From NCBI GenBank assembly GCA_027578915.1, contig JANBTT010000040.1:62001-126000 (forward strand): DNA of 64,000 nt, read 5' to 3'. Origin of the DNA: Coemansia sp. RSA 1200. Its lineage: Eukaryota; Kickxellomycota; Kickxellomycetes; Kickxellales; Kickxellaceae. The translations under genes were made by a program, and so were the position numbers. Shown in pieces: positions 50,725 through 60,458 of this stretch (within the stretch, counting starts at the first letter, position 1; every line of letters starts with the position of its first letter). The notes below the pieces were generated by a model. It saw nothing but the letters and a program-made list of their open reading frames with translations, was not told the DNA's origin and ran no database searches.

Positions 50725-52469
50725 ATGGAGAGTGAGCGCGGATGGAAGTTCACTCAATGCTTTGGCGACAAGGCGGACTTGGAGGATGTAACTGAAGGTA
50801 ATAAATCCAGCTTCTCTTGTGTTGTTTCCTATTTATATTTGTAATCCGAATTCGCTGTCTGTCCATCTGGCGGATAATAAATTGCTTTTGGCTAGCACTG
50901 CTCATTGAGCAAGTGTCTTTGGGCCTTGTGGCTCTGGTGCTGCACTTTTTTCTTGCTAACTTTTTCTTCCTTTCCTTGCCAGATGGGGTAATTGCGATTT
51001 GTTTAATGTAGCCGATATTATCTCGACTGTCGAGTTTGATCACACAGGCGACTATCTGGCTACCGGCGACAAGGGCGGCCGAGTGGTTCTTTTTGAAAGA
51101 AGCGACAATGTAAGTGGATAGTGTGAGAGCATGCTCCATATTTCTTGTTTCTTGGGTTTTTTTGTTCATAGACGCGTAATACACAAGGAAGACGTATGCA
51201 TGGAACGTATGCGTGGGTGTTTAAATGGCACAGACTAATGCGCACCGACATCATTTATCTTTTTTTTGCTCTTGACGCCAATCCTATTGCTACGTGCCAC
51301 TGTAGAAGCAAGGATGCGAGTACAAGTTCTACACGGAATTCCAGTCGCATGAGCCCGAGTTTGATTACCTCAAGAGTCTTGAGATCGAGGAGAAGATCAA
51401 CCGGATCAAGTGGCTGCGCCCAAACAACAACTCGCTGTACATGCTGACGACCAACGATAAGACCATCAAGCTCTGGAAGGTGTGCGAAAAGTCACTGAAG
51501 CTTGTCACAGAGAACAATCTCCTTGACGGCGATCGCTCGCCGCCGCACGACATCTCGCATCTGCGCCTGCCAAAGCTGGTGCCGCACGAGAAGATTGTTG
51601 CGGCGATTCCGCGGAAGATCTACGCAAATGCCCACGCCTACCACATCAATTCGATCTCGGTCAACTCGGATGACGAGACATATCTGTCGGCCGATGATCT
51701 GCGCATCAATCTGTGGAACCTGGGCATCAACAACCAGAGCTTCAATATCGTTGACATCAAGCCTGCAAACATGGAGGATCTAACTGAGGTTATCACTGCT
51801 GCCGAGTTCCATCCCGAATCCTGCAACTACTTCATGTACAGCAGCAGCAAAGGCACCATCAAGCTGTGCGACATGCGCGAGTCGGCGCTCTGTGACCAGC
51901 ATGCCAAGCTGTTTGAGGAGCCCGAGGACCCGGCGTCCAAAAACTTCTTCTCCGAGATCATCTCGTCTGTCTCCGACGTGCGCTTCAGCCACGACGGCAG
52001 ATACATTCTGTCGCGCGACTACCTGACGCTGCGGCTCTGGGACATTAACATGGAAAAGCAGCCTGTGCGGACAATCAACGTACATGACTATCTCAAACCA
52101 AAGCTCTGTGACCTGTACGAGAACGACTGCATCTTTGACAAGTTTGAGTGCAACATCAGCGGTGACGGTAAGCATGCTATGACCGGATCATACAACAACT
52201 ACTTTAGCATCTACGATCTTTCGACCGCCGGCGATGATGTAATGCTGCAGGCAGATAAGAACGCTTTCAGGGCAAAGCGTATCCAAGGTCCGAACGGAAG
52301 CAAGAGCAAGGTTGGTATTCCTCGCAACGGCCGCGGCGGCCTGCGTAAGGAGGACATTAACCCCGACGTTATTGACTACAACCGCAAGATCTTACACTCG
52401 AGCTGGCATCCTAGAGAAAACACCTTGGCTGTTGCTGCTACCAATAATCTTTTTATCTTTACCGATTGA
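50725..52469 (+). CDS. CDC55: Protein phosphatase 2A regulatory subunit B (PR55/Cdc55), three exons
   Basis: Spliced from 50725-50797, 51012-51109 and 51306-52469, giving 444 residues. Exon 1 encodes MESERGWKFTQCFGDK and ends within D-V-T-E-A. Exon 2 gives A-D-I-I-S-T-V-E-F-D-H-T-G-D-Y-L-A-T-G-D-K-G-G-R-V-V, the diagnostic first blade. Exon 3 carries the other WD40 blades with Y-L-K-S-L-E-I-E-E-K-I-N and the end W-H-P-R-E-N-T-L-A-V-A-A-T-N-N-L. The donors are GTAATA and GTAAGT, the acceptors TGTAG, and all phases agree. The protein forms the substrate-selecting propeller of PP2A, with roles in mitotic exit and morphogenesis. Four-residue alternatives at the exon edges are not needed. The first exon and both introns are compact, the introns being 214 and 196 bases. 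Confidence 0.94.
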
Positions 52470-53605
52470 AGAAAAAAAATGTTCTTGCTCCCTCGTCTTC
52501 AATTTTTTTTCTCATTCATATTTTCTTTTCTTGTTGTTTTTCAATTTCCCTCCTTTTCCCTTGCTGCCTTGTTATCGAGTTTCTTGTATCTAAGAAAGAG
52601 CGGTTCAATATCTAATTACGCCATTAAAGCAGGTAATTTGTGGTATGAACATTTTAGTAATGTGAATCAAAGGCAGGTCTTTACAAAAGAGAATTAGCTA
52701 GATGTTAGTCAACTGGTGTGGGAATAATCTATTAATTTTTAAGATGTTCATTACACTAGCTGTGGGAGGTTTTCCGTGCTCATACAGAAGCAGCTCTGGA
52801 TAACTCAATACTAACGCCTCAAGCAATGTTTGCACGCTGGAGGAAGACAGTATTAGAACGTATTATTCACGATTTCTATGCTGCGCATAGCCACTCAAGC
52901 AACTCTTTTCAGGAAGGTTGGCTCAATGTTGGCACCTCCTGGTTTCAGTTTGAACTAGGCGGAGCCAGTCAACCAGACAAGTTGACCATTGCTCTATCTT
53001 CTTTTCGAAACGTTGCTTTACAGTCTTTCCGAGAACACGTTTTCAACGCAGGCGGTCCAAACTGCCATCACTGCGTCTCCTTTTCATAAACTCTTTGTTT
53101 ATTAGTATGATTCCAATCGGCAGATAGCTGGGGCTTCAGATGTAGACTCAACATACCCGATTGATAATAAATCAAATTTTTTTGAAAAAAAAAAAGATGT
53201 TCATTACATTGGCGTTGCATCTGGACAGCGAAAATCGGCAAATGTTGTCTTTGCAAAAATGGCATTCCAAAACAAAAAACACGCTATTATTAATGAGTTG
53301 ATCATTATCTGAATAGAAAATAAAACACTGTGTATCCCACGCGTAGTGATGTGGATAAAGGCTACTGGTAGACATTTTCAAATGTTTAGGAAAATTCATA
53401 AAAAGAGAATTTTCGTGTAATTTTCGGAACTGGCATGTTCTGTGTTTCCTTCGCAGCAATTCTACAAAATAAAACATAGTCTAGCAATGTCCTTACAGCA
53501 TAAACCCCCTCAAGAGAAACGGCATTTCTATCTTTTACCCTTCTTACTGCTATCCAGAGTTTATTATATTTTATCGATATTGTTTTTAGTCTCCTCCTCA
53601 GAAAG
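52470..53605. other. Intergenic
   Basis: 1.1 kb, AT-rich. Contains the T/C-rich 3' end of the PR55 gene, one 87-codon frame listed separately, an A11 run near 53184-53194 and the leader of the LITAF-type gene. No structured RNA recognised. Confidence 0.4.
52826..53089 (+). CDS. Possible small protein, 87 residues
   Basis: An ATG-to-TAA frame (MFARWRKTVLERIIHDFYAA), moderately protein-like, with an amphipathic start and a G-G-P-N-C-H-H-C end. No homologue recognised, no splice sites noted, and no conserved neighbour relation. Chance is at least as likely as a gene. Confidence 0.18.
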   Translation: MFARWRKTVLERIIHDFYAAHSHSSNSFQEGWLNVGTSWFQFELGGASQPDKLTIALSSFRNVALQSFREHVFNAGGPNCHHCVSFS

Positions 53606-54355
53606 ATGGACAACGAAGCATCGCTTCAACACAACCCAGACGATATGCTTTCTGACGGGTTTGCCACTAGTAGTAATAATATGGAAAACAGCAAAAGTAC
53701 GCCGAAAATGTCCTCGGAATCTTCAGCTGGCATTCCAGACAGCAAGAGTGAGATTGTCTCTGCTCCTGCTATAAGAATAGGTCCTCCGCAGCTGATGTGT
53801 TCGCATTGTAAACGCAGTGCACCAGTTTATGTCGACCAACAGTTTGGTGGCATTGTTAGCTTTATAATCCCTTTCTTGGCTTTAGGCCCATGGAAGATTG
53901 CAGTTATGCTATGTTTTTGCAATTTGCTGATGAATGAGTACTACTACTGCACCGTTTGCCAGGCAAACATGGGAAGTGTTGCAAACATGCGTGCCAAGCT
54001 ACAATATACGATTTTGGAGCCCCAGCCCACCGATCAAGCACCTCAGGTTGAAGCTTTTGGTACACAAGAGACAAACCCGTTAATTCTACCGTGCGGAAAT
54101 TGTAGGTGCAAGGTTCCAGTCTATACTGACAATCAGATCAACAAGCTTATTGACTCAAATTTTAGTTGTATTTTGATTTTTCATTCATGGAAAGCCAGCT
54201 TGGTATATCTATTAAGCCGTTATATGAGAGACGATTTTTACCACTGTAGTCTTTGCCAGGCTAGGCTGGGAAGAACATCCGTATTCCACATCCAAGCGCA
54301 AAATAAACAACCGCTCCAATTTCTTGGGCAGTCTCTGGATAAGCTACTTGTTTAG
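53606..54355 (+). CDS. Tandem LITAF-like zinc-domain membrane protein
   Basis: A protein of 249 residues with two LITAF-like domains in tandem. Domain 1 has C65-x-x-C68, then a hydrophobic insertion (I-V-S-F-I-I-P-F-L-A-L-G-P-W-K-I-A-V), then C115-x-x-C118 followed by Q-A-N-M-G. Domain 2 repeats this as C163-x-x-C166, a hydrophobic segment, and C214-x-x-C217 followed by Q-A-R-L-G. LITAF domains bind one zinc through the two CxxC pairs and insert a hydrophobic helix into the cytosolic face of endosomal or lysosomal membranes. The N-terminal 60 residues are Ser/Asn-rich and disordered. Most family members carry a single domain, so the duplication stands out. In domain 2 the membrane segment is less hydrophobic (F-S-C-I-L-I-F-H-S-W-K). 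The start is the first ATG. Confidence 0.72.
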   Translation: MDNEASLQHNPDDMLSDGFATSSNNMENSKSTPKMSSESSAGIPDSKSEIVSAPAIRIGPPQLMCSHCKRSAPVYVDQQFGGIVSFIIPFLALGPWKIAVMLCFCNLLMNEYYYCTVCQANMGSVANMRAKLQYTILEPQPTDQAPQVEAFGTQETNPLILPCGNCRCKVPVYTDNQINKLIDSNFSCILIFHSWKASLVYLLSRYMRDDFYHCSLCQARLGRTSVFHIQAQNKQPLQFLGQSLDKLLV

Positions 54356-54525
54356 TTAGTTGTACTCTCCATTTTATACTTGTTTTAACACATATGTGAT
54401 TTAGATCATCAATAAATGTTACTTTTTTTAAGATGCGGACAAACATCTGAAAAAAACAGAGAATCCGAACCATACACGCCCATAGCATACAGTCATAACT
54501 AGACATAAATACGAAAAACAACCTT
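54356..54525. other. Convergent 3' flanks, LITAF-type and JmjC genes
   Basis: 170 bases between two convergent stop codons; AT-rich, with an AATAAATGTT signal near 54410. Nothing else seen. Confidence 0.45.
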
Positions 54526-57500
54526 CTACCTGCGCCTTTTTGTGCTTGGTGTTGCGCCACTACTTTCACGGATCCCCCTTGTTGTTCTTCGCATGTTCTG
54601 CTTTGGTCCTCCAGTCTTGGATACCTTCATGACTTCGCTTGCACTGTTTTGGCGGTCTGTCTCGTTGCCCATCCACGTCCACCACAGAATGTCCATCACT
54701 GGAAGAGCATCGTTTCGCCGCGAATGTCCCCGCAGCCCAGATATCTCGCTCGATAGCTGGCGAGTGCTAACCATGCGCTCCGGAGACACAAAACCGCTTT
54801 GCAACGAAACGGTGTTTCGGAACACCCGGCGCTGGTACATGCTCCCAGACGGAACAAACACCGCATCGCCAGGACACTGGTACACTCTGCAGCTCCTCGA
54901 ATCATCGCCTCCTCTTCTGAAAAGCTCTCTACGCTGATCAGCATCCAGGTATATGTCCTGGTTATGGATTGCACTCTCCTTTAGTTCGTAGTCTTCCGAT
55001 CTCTCGCCCAGAAAATTGCGCAAAAGGTCCAGGGCCGACGGTGGAAAAATGTCCCACTCTGCTGCTCGTTGCTGCTCAAGATGTGCAAAGTTCTGTTGTT
55101 CATCCTTCTCAGCGTGGTTCTTGGCAATGCGTGAGCGACTGCGCGGCTTCAATCGAATTGCCTCTGTAGCATCTGACTTTCTACTGGTCGATGGCAACAT
55201 GTCGCTCGAGTCCGACGCATAGAGAACCACATTGACCATGTCAAATCCCTCACAGCGCATATTCTCCTGGCTCCCTGACATCAACCGACCGTATTCAAAG
55301 TGGATCTCTGGCCCTATATTAGGCTTCTTGAACTGTTTTGGCAGTCTGTTGATCAGGTTAAGCTGCCCCATCGGCGACGTGTACTCCTCAAACGGAACTA
55401 TTCCTTTGAGCTGCTCAGAAAGAAGCTTCAACTGGCGCACCAGCTCACTGTTATTCTCCTGCGTGTCTTTATCGTCCTGGCTGGCGCTGGTGTTGTTCTC
55501 CGCTGCTCTTGGAACGCCCTTCTTTCTGGCTGTAGAAGCACGTCTCTGTCTCTTCTTTGGAGTCGTGAGTGTGTCATCCATTTCATTCGCGCTGGTAGTG
55601 TCATTGATCGTCTTCTCGAGCCCATCCACGATATTTCTCAAGTTTATAGATGCGCGTAGCGAGGCAGTCTCAATTTTCTTTTTGCGATCCGCCAATTTGC
55701 CATCTTTGTCTGAAGGGTGTGTTTTGGACATTGCCTTGCTAAACAGATGCAAAAAATGCTCAAGCGTCCAGTTTTCATTTAGCTGCTGCCGCGTAGATGC
55801 CTTGCACACAGGGATAAGCAGCTTGCCCAGTGTCGAAGCCAGGTGCCCTGGTGTAAAATCGCTTGTTTCTATTCCGTCCAACAGCCCCTCGACGACAATA
55901 ACGCGGCTTTCCTCCCATAGCCGTGCAAACTCGCGTAAGGTCAACTGTCCGGCAGAAACACGCACAGGCGTAGTCTGCCACGGTTCGCCGGAAGTGTGCC
56001 GCTGAACAAGCTGTGTTCTGAGCTTCTCGTCCCATTCCGTTTCCAGCAGCCAAGAGTGCGAGCGCGATGGTCCTGCTCCACCGTCTCCAAGTCGAGGACT
56101 ATAGGAATCCAAGGAAGTTGGCCGCAAGGTAGGGTCGGCTCCAAAATCAGCATCTCCCAGTTTTGCTATAATCTCAGTGTCCAAGTCGATTTTATCCAGC
56201 CGCGAGCTGGTCCACGAGTAGTCCACGGTCTTTTCCGGATCATCGAGCTTAAGCTCATTGGAGCACAGCGATATGGAGCTGTACCCGGCTGGCTGCGACT
56301 CGTCCAGCAGATCGCAGTACTGAACAATCCTATTTGTCTTACACAGCATCATCTCCAGCTCCGCCTCGGTGAAATGAGACACCCGGATAAACTGGCTTCT
56401 CCGGTGCCGAGTAGAGTAAAACACGCTTTTCTCGTCTTCTGTATGCACAAAGCGCTTGCAATGGGATATTTCAGAAAGACTGTCCATTTGGCCTTCTGTC
56501 CGTGCAGCCGCTTTTCCTCTTGTCCCCTTTTCTTTGATGTAAAAGTGCTCAATGATATCCGAATCGTCCCAGTCGGCAAAGCAGTTCACACAAATCATCT
56601 CCATGCACACACAGCACGCAAAGTGCGCCGAGAAGATCAGTGCCGAGCATCTGTAGCAGCTGCGATGCTTGCCAACCCGAGCTTTCCGCAGAATACAAGG
56701 AGAGGGAGAACATCTGTAAATCGGGTGAACCACATTGTCGTTCTCGTTGAAGACTGCTTGTGGTGCGGTTGCGCTATCATAGAAGGATATAGCCCCGTTA
56801 GAGAACCCACGCGCCTCGCTCACCTGTACATCACGCACAACCGCCAGCTCTCGCCGTAACAGCGACTTTATTGAGGACGAGGTCATGCAGAGAATATGGA
56901 ACTCTATCCAGCTATTGTCGTTTTCAACCACGTATCTCCCAGGAAGTGCAATGGGCGTAATTGGCTGGCGCACGGCTGGTGCCTTCTCTATCTCGGACCG
57001 GAATACTGGACACACGAGGTAACGTTTAGCGGTGGTCCCATCGACAAGCTCAATTGCCAGCAGCGTAATGTACCGGATCGACGCAAATCCACATGCAACA
57101 CCGGCGGATCTCTTAATGCACTGGCGGCACTGGGGCTGGCCAAGATGGTTTGTGTGGATACAGTTGCTCATTTGCTGGACAAGCTGGACCGTTACCCGCT
57201 TGCACACTGGATACAACTCTGTCCATCTTTCATATTTCTTCCGTTGAAACCACAACCACAGCGATGGATCCTCTGGTATCGGAAAGCTGCCTGAGCGGTA
57301 CTCATAAATAGCCTGGGCGTGGGTCTTTTCCTTGCGTGGCACAATCAGCGTATGTGCAGGCTCAAATGCATTTCCTTTTAGATATCTGTGGTCAAAATCT
57401 GGCGAGCATACGGTTTCAGGATCCGGTAGCTGCATGCAAATGTTGTCAAAGGGATCGTCAGGTCTGAAAGGCGTGGGGGTTTTCGGTGTTTGTAGTACAT

Positions 57501-58770
57501 CCAACTCATAATCATCGTCTAACGCCATTAAGAAGTCGACGTCTGATAATGTGCTGTCCGACTGTAATTCGTCCAACGGCGAGCAAGGAATATGAGAATC
57601 GCCAACAACATCGTCCTTGGACTCTTCCATTTGTGCGTCGTCAACTTGTAAATCGGGTGTCTGCGGGTCTACTGTCTCTACATCTGATACTTTTGCATCC
57701 ACAGCCTGTGCTTCTGCCAGTGGCGCTCTCGTCGCCAGCACGTCTATTAATGGCAGCCCCATTACCGGTGGTGCTTTTGCCTGTGATATTGTTGCTGATG
57801 TATCTGCTACTGGATCTTCTATTGGCCTGGTACAAGGTACGCTGCTGTGTTGGTTTTCATTATCCTGCTCATCGCTGTCGGTCGTATGTGTGCTCTCCAA
57901 AATGTTGCTAGGCTGATTATCATGTGGTTCCGTGTCCTTAGCTGCTTCATTCATATCGACGGAGGTTGTGGGATCTTGCGATCCGTTATTTACAGCCTCG
58001 GGTATCGCCATATCAACAGTATCCTCCAGACCAGGCTTTGTTGTCTCTAGTCTGATCTTGCGAGAAAGCCTTTCAAATTGAGGCCGTTTCAATATTTCCA
58101 CAACCACCTCATAACTACTCTGTTTCTCGGTCTCGCCAATAGAAACCCCGGACATTTCCTCGCTTAGTTTGGAAAACTCAAGGCTTGCTAACCGTCTTTT
58201 GAATCTGTTATCCTGCACGTTCTCCTCGTTTGGGGATATTGTTACAGAAAGCCTCTTGTTCTCTACAAAAAAAGCTTTTATAATCTGGTTTCAAGAGAAA
58301 TAACAACTAGTTTAATCGGACCCAAGAAAAGAAGAAAGAGAGTGATAAGAACAACATTTTCACTTTTTTTTTTTTTTTTTTCCAAACATTCTCGTTATTA
58401 TCTGTCTGTAATTAAACAGCATCGGGCACTTACCTGCGAATTGCTTGGCTGCGCATTTAGAAATGATATTATGATGCGGCTCCACCGTGATTTCCACAGT
58501 TATATAGTCATCTGACTCGTCTGAATGGTTCTGTCGAGCACTAGTGGGCAACAGCTGTTCTTCCCGGTCTAATGTGTACGGTTGGCTGTTGTCTGCTGAT
58601 CCAAAAGAACTGCGATCCTTAAGCATGTTATAGTGAGGGTTGCCTGTATTGCTGTCTAGTCCCGAGTAAACGACGTTACCAGGCTGGGGTGTATCATTGG
58701 ATCCGAATGAATCGACAATATCGTCCACGAGCGGCATGTCGGGGGACGAATAAGAAAAAACTGGATCCAT
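54526..58770 (-). CDS. KDM3-like JmjC protein with degenerate metal site (two exons)
   Basis: Spliced from 58770-58434 and 58262-54526 (GTAAGT donor, TGTAG acceptor), giving 1357 residues. The first 430 residues are acidic and disordered. Cys-rich zinc-finger sequence around 640-680 (C-Y-R-C, C-C-V-C, C-V-N-C) resembles the finger in KDM3/JMJD1 demethylases. The JmjC region, with L-P-K-Q-F-K-K-P-N-I-G-P near 1090, matches KDM3. However, the segment that normally holds the iron-binding His-x-Asp reads N-M-R-C-E, giving R1115 and E1117. The distal His position reads P-S-G-S-M-Y-Q, giving Y1255. All three ligands therefore look changed, predicting loss of demethylase activity and a retained chromatin-binding or scaffold role. 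The JmjC part also carries a long Ser/Arg-rich insertion (about 1130-1180). Minus-strand gene, C-terminus basic. Confidence 0.75.
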
Positions 58771-59548
58771 TGCCTATGGACTGTCGATTATGACCCGGGG
58801 ACCCGGGGAGCTGGGCGGAGTGCTTTGGGCTTCAACCAAGGATCTCCGCCATTCCTTTTGCTTTTGCATGGCCATGTTCTTCCCGATTGCTTTTGTCAGG
58901 ACCATTATTAGGGGCTATGTAGAACCGTCTTGCTGGCTCCTTGTATCAAATGGCTTACGTAAAGATATAGAAAATATATACACTTTAAGTGCCAGGGCAC
59001 TTTCTTGTCAAGCAAAAGGTCCTTGGTACCTGGATCCGGCTCCCTATCAATAAACAAGAACCAGACAACAGGCTGTTGGTAAAAGTAAATGTCGGTTTTT
59101 TTCTCTTTTCCAAAATATAGAAAGTGGATAGCTAAAATGTTTTCTGGAATAAAGAGCTATAAACGAGACAACAAAAACGAAAAAAAAAGTAAATAAAAAA
59201 GCCACACGGATTGGGCAAAGTGAGAGGATTTTGGAGAATGACGTTGGAAAAAAATCAAGGCCTAGCATAAAAAAAAGCGAAAAGCAGATGATTTCCGGTA
59301 ATTTTTGTTATCAGAATTATGAAGAACCTGCGGTTCTTTTGAACATTCATGTTTTATTTTCCTACTTTTTGCTTGTAATGAGAGAAAAAAAAAGGTCAAA
59401 TCGAGAACAAAAAAGTTAATTTGGCTCCCTTTCTTTTTCTTATCTACCTATCTCTCACTCTGGATTTGTTCTTGCTCTATTGTGTAGTTTTTTCTTATAC
59501 TATCCGAATCCTAGCCCTCGAAAGAAAGAGACCAGTTAGAAAAAGGAA
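58771..59548. promoter_or_regulatory. Divergent intergenic region, JmjC gene / MRPL16
   Basis: 778 bases. A CCCGGGGACCCGGGG repeat (two CCCGGGG units) lies at about 58793-58809, close to the JmjC start. The right half is A/T-rich with AAAAAAA runs and a T/C tract. No other element recognised. Confidence 0.45.
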
Positions 59549-60235
59549 ATGTGGGCTGCAACGGTTGCCAGGAATCTGCACCAGCGGACACGAGCGACCA
59601 CAGGAGTTCTCCTTCCGTCGCTCAGCCGCACACTTCAGCCGCTGACAGGATCACATAGCGGTTCGACGGGGGGCGGGTCGATGTTTTTGCAGCCAGGCAT
59701 AAGAGCGGCACCGGTGGCTACGCAGACGCGCAGCCTGTCGAATCTGCAGCCCCGTCGGCGAAAGCACAAGAAGGCGCAAAAGGGACGGGTGCCCGTCCGC
59801 ACTGGCGGAAGCACCAAGGGCAACTACATTGCGTTTGGCGAGTACGGGATCCGCGTGAAGGAGGGGGTCCGGCTGTCTGCAGAAACGATATCGGCGATCC
59901 ACACCATGTTCCGCCGTAAACTCAAGTCGATCAAGGATCTGAAGATCTGGTTGCGCGTGTTCCCCGATATCCCCGTCACTACCAAGGGAACCGAGGTGAG
60001 GATGGGTAAAGGCAAGGGTGCGTTTGATTACTGGGCCTGTCGTGTGCCCAAGGGCAAGATTATCTTTGAAATGAAGGGCACCGGGCTTAATACCGAGCTC
60101 GCGAAGGATGCAATGCGCCAGGCCGGATTCAAACTGGGTGTTGCTAGTGAGTTTGTTGCGGCCAGTGATCTGACCAGACAGCCGAGCAAGTGCGACATGC
60201 CTCCAACGACGATTCCTTTCCAGCAAGCAAAGTGA
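59549..60235 (+). CDS. MRPL16: Mitochondrial large ribosomal subunit protein L16 (uL16m)
   Basis: A protein of 228 residues. An Arg/Thr/Leu-rich N-terminal presequence (about 1-65) precedes the uL16 fold. Landmarks are R-R-R-K-H-K-K-A-Q-K-G-R near 70, F-G-E-Y-G-I, L-S-A-E-T-I-S-A-I-H-T-M-F-R-R, and the conserved V-R-M-G-K-G-K-G-A near 152 with R-V-P-K-G-K-I-I-F-E. It is imported to the mitochondrial matrix and binds 23S-type rRNA near the peptidyl transferase centre. Single exon; the start is the first ATG and gives a normal presequence. Confidence 0.93.
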   Translation: MWAATVARNLHQRTRATTGVLLPSLSRTLQPLTGSHSGSTGGGSMFLQPGIRAAPVATQTRSLSNLQPRRRKHKKAQKGRVPVRTGGSTKGNYIAFGEYGIRVKEGVRLSAETISAIHTMFRRKLKSIKDLKIWLRVFPDIPVTTKGTEVRMGKGKGAFDYWACRVPKGKIIFEMKGTGLNTELAKDAMRQAGFKLGVASEFVAASDLTRQPSKCDMPPTTIPFQQAK

Positions 60236-60356
60236 GCAGAGGAAACAAAACAAAACACGGAGGTGAAAAGCAGGATGGCTTTTTTAGTGTTTCCTACCGG
60301 GGTCTAAACGCTTTTTATCGTTTCTTCTAAGAAAATAATAACAACAACAAATACGA

Positions 60357-60442
60357 ACCACTACTACCACCACTACTACCACTACTACTACCACTACTAC
60401 TACCACTACTACTACCACTACTACTACCACTACTACTACTAC
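60357..60442. repeat. Imperfect CTA/CCA trinucleotide repeat
   Basis: An 86-base run built from CTA and CCA units (ACCACTACTACC pattern), in the intergenic strip between MRPL16 and ALG7 and 17 bases downstream of the ALG7 stop, so likely in its 3' untranslated region. It is probably length-variable between strains. Confidence 0.85.
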
Positions 60443-60458
60443 ATTTCTCACTTGAGAC

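Noticed and set aside
52600..52640. GGTTCAATATC as a tRNA B box
   Set aside because: No matching A box, acceptor stem or cloverleaf could be folded around it.
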